Part shown: one piece after another, positions 18,349-26,298 of the stretch
How the letters are laid out: each line of letters begins with the position of its first letter
Position numbering within the stretch: the stretch's first letter is position 1
Assembly: GCA_045646245.1 (NCBI GenBank)
Contig: JAZRKJ010000036.1
Span: 1 to 49,095, forward strand
Length of the DNA stretch: 49,095 nt
Direction: 5' to 3'
Origin: SIG607 sp045646245
GTDB lineage: Bacteria; Bacillota; Clostridia; Oscillospirales; Acutalibacteraceae
Notes under the pieces: generated by a model
Databases searched by the model: none
What the model was told of the DNA's origin: nothing
What the model saw: only the letters and a program-made list of their open reading frames with translations
Made by a program: the position numbers and the translations under genes

Positions 18349-19267
18349 TTCTGCTACAGCGGTTAAAAAGCCCAAGAAGAGTATCCATGCCAGAGGTATT
18401 GAGGCTCTTAAAGAACGTTACGGTTGGATTTGTGTTTCGATTTGGGTTGTCGGTTTAATAGTATTCTTTATTATCCCGATTTTTCAGTCATTTTTCTTTA
18501 CCTTCTGCAAGGTAACCCTTACCGCCGGTGACCTTCAAACTAAGTGGATTGGATTAGACAACCTTAAGTATATTTTTAATCAGGATCCTAATTATTCCAA
18601 TAACTTGGCTGCCGGTGTTGGTACGTTTGCTTACTCTTTCCCGATTATTCTTGTACTTAGTCTTATACTTGCGCTTTTACTTAACCAGAAGTTTAAGGGA
18701 AGAGTTTTCTTCCGTGCTATTTACTTCCTTCCGGTTATTATAGCCAGCGGTGTAATTCTTGGTGTTATTATCGGTGACCAGAGTGTTTCGTCAACAAGCG
18801 GAACAGATGAAGCGGTTTCCGCAAATATGGTTAATGTTTCCGAACTGGTAGAATGGACCGGTCTCCCTGAAAAAATAGGTGAATATTTTAATGATGCTAT
18901 CAATAAAATTATGAACCTTGTGTGGAAATGCGGTATTCAGATAATTTTGTTCATTGCGGGTATGCAGTCAATTCCTGACCTTTATTATGAGGTTTCGAAG
19001 GTTGAAGGCGCTACCGCTTGGGAAGAGTTCTGGTTCATTACTTTCCCGTCTCTTTCTCGTGTAATTACTCTTGTAACCGTATTTACAATGGTTGAACTTA
19101 TGACTTCTCAAACAGATAAGGTTATTGAACAGGCGTACAATCTTATCAGTTCTCAGATGTTCGGTGAGAGTTCCGCTATGCTTTGGGTTTACTTCTGCAT
19201 AATCGGTGCCATCCTCGGCACAATTCTGTTTGCGTTCAATCATTTCTGCGCTAAGAAGTGGGAATAA
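18341..19267 (+). CDS. sugar ABC transporter permease, MalF type (second pair)
   Basis: 308 aa and hydrophobic, with about six helices. Between two helices there is an extended outside loop of about 60 residues (about 145-200, including SSTSGTDEAVSANMVNVSE), absent from the first-pair homolog. The coupling loop is degenerate: YYEVSKVEGATAWEEFWFI replaces the canonical EAA..DGA pattern. It overlaps the DUF5696-like gene by 8 nt and uses AAGGAGG inside that gene as its ribosome binding site. It pairs with the following MalG-type gene. No second classical binding protein is present, so the DUF5696-like lipoprotein or the 981-aa protein may serve this channel. Confidence 0.87.
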   Translation: MTNSATAVKKPKKSIHARGIEALKERYGWICVSIWVVGLIVFFIIPIFQSFFFTFCKVTLTAGDLQTKWIGLDNLKYIFNQDPNYSNNLAAGVGTFAYSFPIILVLSLILALLLNQKFKGRVFFRAIYFLPVIIASGVILGVIIGDQSVSSTSGTDEAVSANMVNVSELVEWTGLPEKIGEYFNDAINKIMNLVWKCGIQIILFIAGMQSIPDLYYEVSKVEGATAWEEFWFITFPSLSRVITLVTVFTMVELMTSQTDKVIEQAYNLISSQMFGESSAMLWVYFCIIGAILGTILFAFNHFCAKKWE

Positions 19268-19280
19268 GGAGGTTTGAATC

Positions 19281-20285
19281 ATGGCAGAAAAAATTAAAAA
19301 ACTGTTTGGTTCTTCTAAGACCTCAAACGGTTCTTCACTATCCGCTTATAAAACAAAAAGAGCTATTTCTTCTATACTTGTTTCCTTGTTCAGATACGCT
19401 CTCTTGATTTCTGTAAGCTACATTGTTCTTTATCCGCTTATCTATATGATTTCCAATTCGATTAAAGCTCTTCCCGACTGGTCCGATCCTAACGTTTTCT
19501 GGATTCCGAAGCGCTTTACCGGTTTGTGGTACGAGTGGGCGGTTGAAGCATTAGATTTTTTGAATGCATTTAAAAATACCGTTCTTTTTGAAATGGTTGC
19601 TGCATTCTTAGAAATTCTTTCTTGTTCCATAGTTGCTTACGGTCTTGCACGTTTCAAATTTAGAGGCAAAAAGATTTTAATGTTCATGCTGATTCTTACA
19701 ATTCTTGTGCCTGATCAGATGATCATTATTCCTAAAATGATGAACTTTGCTAACCTTGACTTCTTTGGCATTATATCTCTTGTTAAAGATGTTACAGGCT
19801 CATCCTTTAGAATCAATATCCTTAACACGGGATTTGTTTTCTATCTTCCTTCTCTTTTTGCTATCGGTCTTCGTTCCGGTATTATCACCTATATTTACAT
19901 TCAGTTTTATAAAGGTCTTCCCAGAGAACTTGAAGAAGCTGCTTGGATTGACGGCGCGGGTCTTTTCAAAACATATACGAAAATTGCTCTTCCGTCTTCA
20001 GGTGTTGTTATCACCACAGTATCTATCTTCTCCATTATCTGGCACTGGAACGATTACTACCTCGCAATTATGTATATGAATGATGCAGAAGCAATGCCTC
20101 TTGCAGTTCGTCTGTCCAACATCCAAGCCGTTATGACTACCTTACATAACGTTTGGGGCGGCTCAAAACTTACTGCTACTCAGTGCGCAGCTTGTATCTT
20201 GTTCATTGCACCAATGCTTATTATGTATATTGTTCTTCAACGTAAATTCGTTAAGAGTATTGACCGTGTTGGTATTACAGGATAA
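19281..20285 (+). CDS. carbohydrate ABC transporter permease, MalG type (second pair)
   Basis: 334 aa. A Ser/Lys-rich cytoplasmic N-terminus of about 35 residues precedes about six membrane helices. The coupling loop ELEEAAWIDGAGLFKTYTKI, followed by ALP, is canonical. TAAGGAGG lies immediately upstream of ATG 19281, 13 bp after the previous stop. This is the last gene of the cluster and is followed by a strong terminator. It completes the second channel; as with the first pair no ATPase is encoded here. Confidence 0.9.
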   Translation: MAEKIKKLFGSSKTSNGSSLSAYKTKRAISSILVSLFRYALLISVSYIVLYPLIYMISNSIKALPDWSDPNVFWIPKRFTGLWYEWAVEALDFLNAFKNTVLFEMVAAFLEILSCSIVAYGLARFKFRGKKILMFMLILTILVPDQMIIIPKMMNFANLDFFGIISLVKDVTGSSFRINILNTGFVFYLPSLFAIGLRSGIITYIYIQFYKGLPRELEEAAWIDGAGLFKTYTKIALPSSGVVITTVSIFSIIWHWNDYYLAIMYMNDAEAMPLAVRLSNIQAVMTTLHNVWGGSKLTATQCAACILFIAPMLIMYIVLQRKFVKSIDRVGITG

Positions 20286-20289
20286 AATT

Positions 20290-20323
20290 AAGAGTGGTTG
20301 TCATATGGCAACCACTCTTTTTA
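20290..20323 (+). terminator. Rho-independent terminator closing the ABC/Yip1/DUF5696 cluster
   Basis: AGAGTGGTTG (20291-20300) pairs with CAACCACTCT (20309-20318), followed by a T run. Confidence 0.9.
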
Positions 20324-20331
20324 TGTAGAGA

Positions 20332-20358
20332 AAAGTCGGGGCAATCTGCCCCGACTTA
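20332..20358 (-). terminator. terminator of the phosphoglucomutase gene
   Basis: AAGTCGGGGCA and TGCCCCGACTT form an 11-bp stem with a 3-nt loop. In the minus direction it is followed by TTTTC. Confidence 0.85.
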
Positions 20359-20362
20359 AACA

Positions 20363-22066
20363 TTATATAAGTTCTTTTGTTAAAGCTTCTAACTCGGCTA
20401 ATTTTGTTGCACAAGATTCTGAAGTTTGTGAAACAGCGCTTAAATAGAACTTTATTTTAGGTTCGGTTCCAGAAGGACGAGCAATAAGTGACGAACCATC
20501 TTCTGCAAAGAAGGATAGAACGTTTGACTTGGGTAAATCGATTACGCTTTGCTCGCCACTTGAAGGAGTTGTGGAAAGGGATGTGGAATAATCGTTGATT
20601 TTAACAACGGCAGAACCTAAAAGCTCGGTAGGAGGAGAATTACGTAAATTATCCATAATCTCACCAATATGCTGCATACCCGATGCTCCTTCAAAGGTGT
20701 AGTTCTTCTGAGAACAGAAATAGTAACCGTGCTTTTCATATATTTTTTCTAATACATCAATAAGGGTTACACCGCTTTCTTTGTAATAGGCAACCATTTC
20801 GCAAATAAGCATTGAAGCCACTACTGCATCTTTGTCACGCACGTAACTGCCTGCAAGATAACCGTAGCTCTCTTCAAAACCGAAAACATATCTGTTTTCT
20901 TCGCCGGATTTCTCCAAAATTCCGATCTGTTCGCCTATAAACTTAAATCCCGTAAGAACATCAATAAGTTCACAAGAGTATTCAGCGGCTATTTTTTTAC
21001 ATATTTCGGTGGTAACGATAGTTTTTACAGCTATAGGTCTTTCGGGCATAGTGCCGTTTGCGGTTCTGCGCTTTAATACGTAGTCGAAAAGCAAAGCGCC
21101 AACGTCATTGCCCGACATAAGACGGTATTCTCCGTTGTGCTTAACGGCAATACCAACACGGTCACAGTCGGGGTCGGTAGCCAAGAGAAGATCGGGATTA
21201 ATGGTTTTTGCAAGTTCTAATGCAATTTCAAATGGTTGCTCGATCTCAGGATTGGGATAAGGAGCGGTAGGAAAGTTTCCGTCGGGTAATTCCTGCTCTT
21301 TAACTACAGTTACGTTTTTAATACCTATTTTTTTCAGTATTGCACGTACAGGTTTATTGCCGCTACCGTGAATCGGGGTGTAAATTATGTTTAATGCCGA
21401 AAGGTCTACGTTATCGGCTACGGAACATTTTTGAACTTCTTCAAGATATTTTTCAATAACTTCATTGCCGATATATTTGATTTTTCCTTCTTCAACAGCT
21501 TTTTCAAAATCCATTGATTTAACGCCTTCGAAAATATCAACCTTGTTCATAATCGAAAGAACATAAGTACTAGCTTCAAGGTTTAACTGGCATCCGTCGG
21601 GACCGTATGCTTTATAACCGTTGTACTTAGCGGGGTTATGGCTTGCAGTTATAACTACACCTGCATCGCAACCAAAGTACCTTACGGCAAAAGAAAGCAT
21701 TGGTGTGGGCATAAGCTCGGGGTAGATATATACTTGAATACCGTTTGCCGCAAGAATAGAAGCAGTGGTGCGAGCAAATACGTCAGATTTAATACGGCTG
21801 TCGTAGGCAATTGCAACACTACCGTTTTTATTAACCGAGTTAACGTATTCACTTAAACCTTGAGTTGCTTTTCCAACGGTGTACACGTTCATACGGTTTG
21901 TGCCTGCGCCGATTTCGCCGCGAAGGCCGCCTGTGCCGAATTCAAGGTCTTTATAGAAACGGTCGGAAATAGCGTCTGTGTTGCCAGCTATTGACAAAAG
22001 TTCGGCTTTAATATCCGGATCGTTTACTGCTTTTTCTAACCATAAATTGTATTTTTCGTTAATCAT
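20363..22066 (-). CDS. pgcA: alpha-phosphoglucomutase
   Basis: 567 aa, typical of the Firmicutes PgcA class. It interconverts glucose 1-phosphate and glucose 6-phosphate, linking glycolysis to sugar-nucleotide and glycogen synthesis. Motifs in order: FGTGGLRGE near 43-51, the phosphoserine loop TASHNPAKYNG (S142), the metal-binding loop ATDPDCDRVG (about 293-302), the sugar-binding segment GFEESYG, and the phosphate-binding RPSGTEPKIK near the C-terminus. GGAG upstream on the minus strand and a consensus promoter further up support ATG at 22066. It is a single-gene unit, convergent with the ABC cluster. Confidence 0.95.
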   Translation of the reverse strand: MINEKYNLWLEKAVNDPDIKAELLSIAGNTDAISDRFYKDLEFGTGGLRGEIGAGTNRMNVYTVGKATQGLSEYVNSVNKNGSVAIAYDSRIKSDVFARTTASILAANGIQVYIYPELMPTPMLSFAVRYFGCDAGVVITASHNPAKYNGYKAYGPDGCQLNLEASTYVLSIMNKVDIFEGVKSMDFEKAVEEGKIKYIGNEVIEKYLEEVQKCSVADNVDLSALNIIYTPIHGSGNKPVRAILKKIGIKNVTVVKEQELPDGNFPTAPYPNPEIEQPFEIALELAKTINPDLLLATDPDCDRVGIAVKHNGEYRLMSGNDVGALLFDYVLKRRTANGTMPERPIAVKTIVTTEICKKIAAEYSCELIDVLTGFKFIGEQIGILEKSGEENRYVFGFEESYGYLAGSYVRDKDAVVASMLICEMVAYYKESGVTLIDVLEKIYEKHGYYFCSQKNYTFEGASGMQHIGEIMDNLRNSPPTELLGSAVVKINDYSTSLSTTPSSGEQSVIDLPKSNVLSFFAEDGSSLIARPSGTEPKIKFYLSAVSQTSESCATKLAELEALTKELI

Positions 22067-22109
22067 TGTAAGTCTCCTTTCGAGAATAGCGCAAAGATAC
22101 GCTTATATA

Positions 22110-22138
22110 ATAATACAATTTTTATAGCTTTATGTCAA
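22110..22138 (-). promoter_or_regulatory. sigma-A promoter for pgcA
   Basis: On the minus strand TTGACA (22138-22133), a 17-bp spacer and TATTAT (22115-22110). Confidence 0.75.
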
Positions 22139-22206
22139 TATCGGTTCTATTTTATTATGGCAAAAAAATTACTTATTTCTCCGATAAATTTATGTATTTA
22201 TTACTA

Positions 22207-22235
22207 TTGACAAAGCTGCAGATATATGGTAGAAT
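22207..22235 (+). promoter_or_regulatory. sigma-A promoter of the lysine riboswitch-dapA-lysA unit
   Basis: TTGACA (22207-22212), a 17-bp spacer and TAGAAT (22230-22235). The predicted start near 22242 lies just before the riboswitch P1 strand. Confidence 0.85.
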
Positions 22236-22244
22236 TACTGCGAT

Positions 22245-22412
22245 GAAAGATAGAGGCGCGATTAGTTATCAGTAGCTTCACGTTTAACGCCCGACGGGGA
22301 AATGCGTGTTGCGAAAGGAGCTGTCGCCGAAGATGATCGTTGGTAAACGTGATTCTGGTAATTTGAAATAATATTCACTTTACTGTCGCAGTGTACTGCG
22401 GAGTGCTATCGA
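22245..22412 (+). promoter_or_regulatory. lysine riboswitch (L-box) aptamer
   Basis: The L-box conserved words appear in order: AGAGGCGCG (22252-22260), AGTAGC, GACGGGGAAA-like loop sequence, GCGAAAGGAGC, GTCGCCGAAG, and the 3' side TGCGGAGTGCTATCG. P1 is GATAG (22249-22253) paired with CTATC (22406-22410). It is expected to bind L-lysine and turn off dapA-lysA. The 443-bp gap between pgcA and dapA is fully explained by the two divergent promoters, this aptamer and its terminator. Confidence 0.95.
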
Positions 22413-22427
22413 AACGGAACAATTATT

Positions 22428-22480
22428 ATCGGTTTTTCCGATTTGTCTGTTTTTGATAGCCGATTTTTCGGCTATTTTTT
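22428..22480 (+). terminator. expression platform: riboswitch-controlled terminator
   Basis: ATAGCCGA (22456-22463) pairs with TCGGCTAT (22468-22475), followed by a T run. A second hairpin, ATCGG/CCGAT, lies at 22428-22442. GATAGC (22455-22460) is complementary to GCTATC (22405-22410) in the 3' strand of P1. The same bases can therefore form either P1 plus terminator (lysine bound) or an antiterminator (lysine free). Confidence 0.88.
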
Positions 22481-22509
22481 ATTGTAGTAAACATTTGGAG
22501 GCATATAAA

Positions 22510-23400
22510 ATGAAGAAAACAGTTTTTAAGGGTATTGGTACTGCTTTGGTTACTCCGCTTAACGCTGAAGGCATTGATTACGAAGCCTTTGGACGTCTTA
22601 TTGATTGGCAGATTGAAGAAGGTGTTAACGCTTTAGTTGTTTGCGGAACTACCGGTGAAGGCTCTACTCTTACCGATGAAGAGCACAGAGCTGCTATTGA
22701 TTATTCCGTTAAAAGAGTTGCGGGAAGAGTCCCCGTTATTGCAGGTACGGGTTCTAACGATACCGCTTATGCGCTTGAACTTACTAAACACGCTTGCGAG
22801 TGCGGCGTTGACGGCGTTCTTGTTGTTACTCCATATTACAACAAAGCAACCCAAAAAGGTTTAATAAATATGTTTGGTGATATTGCAGATGCTTCTGCTG
22901 CACCTGTAATACTTTATAACGTTCCTTCCAGAACCGGCTGTAATATTGAATCTAAAACTGCCGCTTTTCTGGCCGACCATCCTAACATTGTCGGCATAAA
23001 AGAAGCATCGGGTAATATTTCTCAAATAGCAGAAACGATTCACCTTGTTGGCGATAAAATGGATGTTTATTCCGGCAATGATGACCAGATTGTTCCGATT
23101 CTTGCTTTAGGCGGTAAAGGCTGTATTTCAGTTCTTTCTAATCCTTTGCCTAAAAAGAGTGTTGAAATTTGTGACAGATTCTTCAAAGGTGACATTGAAG
23201 GAGCTGCTAAACTTCAACTTGAACTTTTACCTGTTATTAACGCTTTGTTTAGCGAAGTAAACCCAATTCCCGTTAAGTCCGCTATGGCTGCTATGGGCTT
23301 CTGTGACGAATATTTACGTTCTCCTCTTACCGTTATGGAGGATGCTCATAAAGCAGTTCTTTTTGATGAGATGCGTAAGCAGGGAATTTTAATCAAATAA
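22510..23400 (+). CDS. dapA: 4-hydroxy-tetrahydrodipicolinate synthase
   Basis: 296 aa. It condenses pyruvate with aspartate semialdehyde in the first step of the lysine/diaminopimelate branch. The TIM-barrel signatures are GTTGEGSTLT (T47, T48), YNVPSRTGCN (Y136) and GIKEASGN with the Schiff-base lysine K164. The frame is open from 22453, but that region is the riboswitch terminator. GGAGG at 22497-22501 fixes ATG 22510. It is cotranscribed with lysA 16 bp downstream, under the lysine riboswitch. Confidence 0.96.
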   Translation: MKKTVFKGIGTALVTPLNAEGIDYEAFGRLIDWQIEEGVNALVVCGTTGEGSTLTDEEHRAAIDYSVKRVAGRVPVIAGTGSNDTAYALELTKHACECGVDGVLVVTPYYNKATQKGLINMFGDIADASAAPVILYNVPSRTGCNIESKTAAFLADHPNIVGIKEASGNISQIAETIHLVGDKMDVYSGNDDQIVPILALGGKGCISVLSNPLPKKSVEICDRFFKGDIEGAAKLQLELLPVINALFSEVNPIPVKSAMAAMGFCDEYLRSPLTVMEDAHKAVLFDEMRKQGILIK

Positions 23401-23416
23401 TTAAAGGTTGTTATTT

Positions 23417-24712
23417 ATGCTTAGTAAAAACATGACGGTTTCGGCCGACGGAGTTTTGGAGTTCGCCGGCTATAACACCGTAGAACTTGCGCAAAAATAC
23501 GGTACTCCTCTTTATCTTATGGATGAAAATTTAATAAGAGAACGTATGCGTGTTTATAAGAATGCTCTTTCGGATTTTTTTCCGGAGGGTTCGGTTCCGG
23601 AGTATGCCAGTAAAGCATTTTCTTGTAAAAGAATTTACCAAATTGCCGCTGAGGAAGGCATAAATGTTGATGTTGTGTCGGTTGGTGAGCTGTATACCGC
23701 TTATAAGGCAGGCTTCCCAATGAAGCAATGCTTCTTTCACGGTAATAACAAAACCGACGCTGACATTGAATTTGCAATGAATCACGGGCTTGGTTGTTTT
23801 GTTGTTGACAACACCGATGAGCTTTATGCAATTGAGCGCATTGCAAAAGAAAATGGAATTTGTCAGAATATTATTCTTCGCGTAACCCCTGGTATTGATC
23901 CTCATACACATAAAAAGATTTCTACCGGCTCTGTTGAATCTAAATTCGGTACCGCGATTGAAACAGGTGATGCAATAGAGTGCGTTAAAATTGCGTTGTC
24001 TCTTTCCAACGTTTCTCTTCACGGTTTCCATTGTCATATAGGTTCTCAGATTTTCGAATCTCAACCTTTTATTACCGCAGCAGAAATTATGGTTGCATTT
24101 CTTGTTGAGGTCAGGGATAAATTCGGTTATACTGCCGACACTCTTAATCTCGGTGGCGGCTTTGGCGTAAAATACGTTGAAAATGACCCTGAAATCGATT
24201 ATAGAAAAAGAATTGAAGAAGTTGCTGTTAAAATTAAAAACATTTGTGAAAACGAAAATTTCCCTGTTCCGCGAATTCTTATGGAACCGGGGAGAAGCCT
24301 CGTAGCTGATGCAGGTATGACTCTTTACACCGTTGGCGGTGTAAAAGAGATAACCGGTTATAAGAATTACGTATCGGTAGACGGCGGTATGACCGATAAT
24401 CCAAGATACGCTCTTTATGAATCGGAATATACTGTTATCAACGCGTCGAAATCAGGTGATGAACCCGATTATGTTGCTACCGTTGCGGGAAGATGCTGTG
24501 AGTCGGGTGACCTTATTCAGGAAGATGTTATGATTAAAAAGCCTTGCCGCGGTGACATTCTTGCCGTTGCAACGACCGGTGCATATAATTATTCTATGGC
24601 ATCTAACTATAATCGTGTTGCTCGTCCTCCTGTTGTTATGCTGGCAAGTGACGGTGATTATCTGGCGGTTAAGAGAGAAACACTTGACGATATAATTGCT
24701 CTTGATTTATAA
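23417..24712 (+). CDS. lysA: diaminopimelate decarboxylase
   Basis: About 431 aa from ATG 23417, 9 nt after AAAGG; a TTG at 23408 is open but badly placed. It converts meso-diaminopimelate to L-lysine with pyridoxal phosphate. It is a fold-type III enzyme with the PLP lysine in YASKAF (K66), HCHIGSQ, the glycine-rich LNLGGGFGVKY, EPGRSLVADAG, the GRCCESGDL substrate motif, and the C-terminal GAYNYSMASNYN. It is the last gene of the lysine-riboswitch unit and ends at a terminator facing the PurF-like gene. Confidence 0.96.
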   Translation: MLSKNMTVSADGVLEFAGYNTVELAQKYGTPLYLMDENLIRERMRVYKNALSDFFPEGSVPEYASKAFSCKRIYQIAAEEGINVDVVSVGELYTAYKAGFPMKQCFFHGNNKTDADIEFAMNHGLGCFVVDNTDELYAIERIAKENGICQNIILRVTPGIDPHTHKKISTGSVESKFGTAIETGDAIECVKIALSLSNVSLHGFHCHIGSQIFESQPFITAAEIMVAFLVEVRDKFGYTADTLNLGGGFGVKYVENDPEIDYRKRIEEVAVKIKNICENENFPVPRILMEPGRSLVADAGMTLYTVGGVKEITGYKNYVSVDGGMTDNPRYALYESEYTVINASKSGDEPDYVATVAGRCCESGDLIQEDVMIKKPCRGDILAVATTGAYNYSMASNYNRVARPPVVMLASDGDYLAVKRETLDDIIALDL

Positions 24713-24715
24713 AAG

Positions 24716-24748
24716 TAAAAGCTCCTGTAATCAGGAGCTTTGTTTTTT
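24716..24748. terminator. terminator between lysA and the convergent PurF-like gene
   Basis: AAAGCTCCTG (24718-24727), loop TAAT, CAGGAGCTTT (24732-24741), then G and a T run. The A-rich 5' flank allows some function in the minus direction as well. Confidence 0.88.
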
Positions 24749-26156
24749 ATTCTTCACCGTTCCAGCAATAGGTACAAAGTTTGTTTGTGTCCATACCAAC
24801 TGCGTCGAGCATATCGTCAAGACGTTGATAGCGCAGGGAAGTGAAGTGAAGCTTTTTGCAAATGGCGTCAACCATTTTTTCGTAGCGTTCACTATCGGGA
24901 TTGGCGTAATCGTCAAGCATTTCTTTAGTAATGTTATCGGTGCCTTCAAGTTCGCTTATGGTTTTTCGTGTAATAAGTTCCATTTCCGAACCCGAACGCG
25001 AAAAACCGAGATATTTACAGCTGTACATAATTGGGGGACAAGCGGGGCGGATATGAACTTCTTTGGCGCCGCTTTCGTATAAGAAATCAGTTGTTTCGCG
25101 CATTTGAGTACCACGCACAATTGAGTCATCAATAAGTAATAAACTTTTTCCTTCAATTAAATCGTGAACGGGAATAAGCTTCATTTTTGCGATAAGGTTG
25201 CGTTTGCTTTGGTGAGTCGGTGTAAATGAACGGGGCCACGTGGGTGTGTACTTTACAAACGGACGAGAATAAGGTACACCGGATTCGTTGGCATAACCAA
25301 TTGCGTGAGCAACACCTGAATCAGGTACGCCGGCAACTATGTCGGGTTTAATATGGTCTCGTCTTGCCAGTGAGCGCCCGCATTCGTTGCGCATTTTTTC
25401 AACATTAATTCCTTCGTAACATGAAGCGGGATAGCCGTAATAAATCCACAGAAAAGTGCAGATCTTCATATCTTTTCCGGGTTTTACGAGCGTTTTCACT
25501 CCGGTTTGGTCCATAACGGTAATTTCGCCGGGTCCTAATTGTCTTAAATCAGTATAACCTAAATTAAGATAAGCAAAGCTTTCAAAGCTGTAGCAATATC
25601 CATCTTCCTTAACGCCTACCGAAATAGGAGTACGGCCCAATTTATCTCTTGCGGCGTAAATACCCTTTGGCGTTAAAATAAGCATACTTATTGAACCTTC
25701 AATAACGTCTTGCGCGTATCTGATGCCGTCTACAAAATTTGATTTTTGGTTTATAAGAGCGGCTACAAGTTCCGTAGGGTTAACTTCGCCGTTATTCATT
25801 TCAAAAAAGTGTACATTATTATCGGCAACCTTTCTGGCAAGCGCTTCGGCGTTATTAATCTTACCAACGGTTGTAACTGCAAAGGTGCCGTGATGAGAAC
25901 GTACAAGAATGGGTTGCGCTTCGTAATCGGAAATACTTGCAATTCCCATATTGCCTTTCATAGAAACTGATTCGTCGGAGAACTTAGTTCTGAAAGGAGC
26001 ATTTTCAATATTATGTATAGATTTATCAAAACCTTCAATATCATCATACACAGCCATACCAGCGCGGCGAGTACCTAAATGGGAGTGATAATCAACCCCG
26101 TAAAATAAATCAAAAACGCAGTCTTCTTTAGAAACAACGCCAAAAAAACCACCCAT
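24747..26156 (-). CDS. PurF-like amidophosphoribosyltransferase paralog with a degenerate glutaminase site
   Basis: About 469 aa from ATG at 26156 (AAAGG at 26167-26171). Overall architecture is that of PurF: an N-terminal Ntn glutaminase-like domain (1-230), then a phosphoribosyltransferase domain with the PRPP loop LLLIDDSIVRGTQ (about 355) and VPDSGVAHAIGYA. Cysteines matching the Bacillus Fe-S ligands remain: CTFLWIYY, the MYSCKYLG segment and the C-terminal CTYC. However, the nucleophile Cys of CGVFG is Gly (MGGFFG), the HNGNL segment reads TVGKI, the SDTE Asp is lost (NNGE), and the RYSTAG arginine segment reads IASISD. It therefore should not hydrolyse glutamine. The PRTase flexible loop also differs (KYTPTWPRSF). 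It may use free ammonia or have another role. It stands alone, outside any pur operon. Confidence 0.8.
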   Translation of the reverse strand: MGGFFGVVSKEDCVFDLFYGVDYHSHLGTRRAGMAVYDDIEGFDKSIHNIENAPFRTKFSDESVSMKGNMGIASISDYEAQPILVRSHHGTFAVTTVGKINNAEALARKVADNNVHFFEMNNGEVNPTELVAALINQKSNFVDGIRYAQDVIEGSISMLILTPKGIYAARDKLGRTPISVGVKEDGYCYSFESFAYLNLGYTDLRQLGPGEITVMDQTGVKTLVKPGKDMKICTFLWIYYGYPASCYEGINVEKMRNECGRSLARRDHIKPDIVAGVPDSGVAHAIGYANESGVPYSRPFVKYTPTWPRSFTPTHQSKRNLIAKMKLIPVHDLIEGKSLLLIDDSIVRGTQMRETTDFLYESGAKEVHIRPACPPIMYSCKYLGFSRSGSEMELITRKTISELEGTDNITKEMLDDYANPDSERYEKMVDAICKKLHFTSLRYQRLDDMLDAVGMDTNKLCTYCWNGEE

Positions 26157-26183
26157 AACTTGAATTCCTTTCAAAATAAAATA

Positions 26184-26199
26184 CAATGGTATTATATCA
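26184..26199 (-). promoter_or_regulatory. extended -10 promoter for the PurF-like gene
   Basis: The minus strand reads TGATATAAT (26199-26191), an extended -10. The -35 region (TTTATT) is weak. The predicted start is about 28 nt before the ATG. Confidence 0.5.
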
Positions 26200-26298
26200 A
26201 AAAAAAGTATAGAAATAAAGAGGTAAAAACAAAATTTTATAAAAGAAACAAAAAAATTTGCGTATTGGTAATAAATGTGTATATTTTACTAAATCTAA

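Noticed and set aside
8445..20323. Prophage or integrated element origin of the large cluster
   Set aside because: No integrase, repeats or tRNA target at its borders, and composition looks like the neighbours; it reads as a chromosomal operon.
22453..22509. N-terminal extension of DapA
   Set aside because: It lies inside the riboswitch terminator; GGAGG precedes ATG 22510.
24696..25082. 128-aa plus-strand frame after lysA
   Set aside because: It runs through the lysA terminator and antisense to the PurF-like gene, with no start signals.
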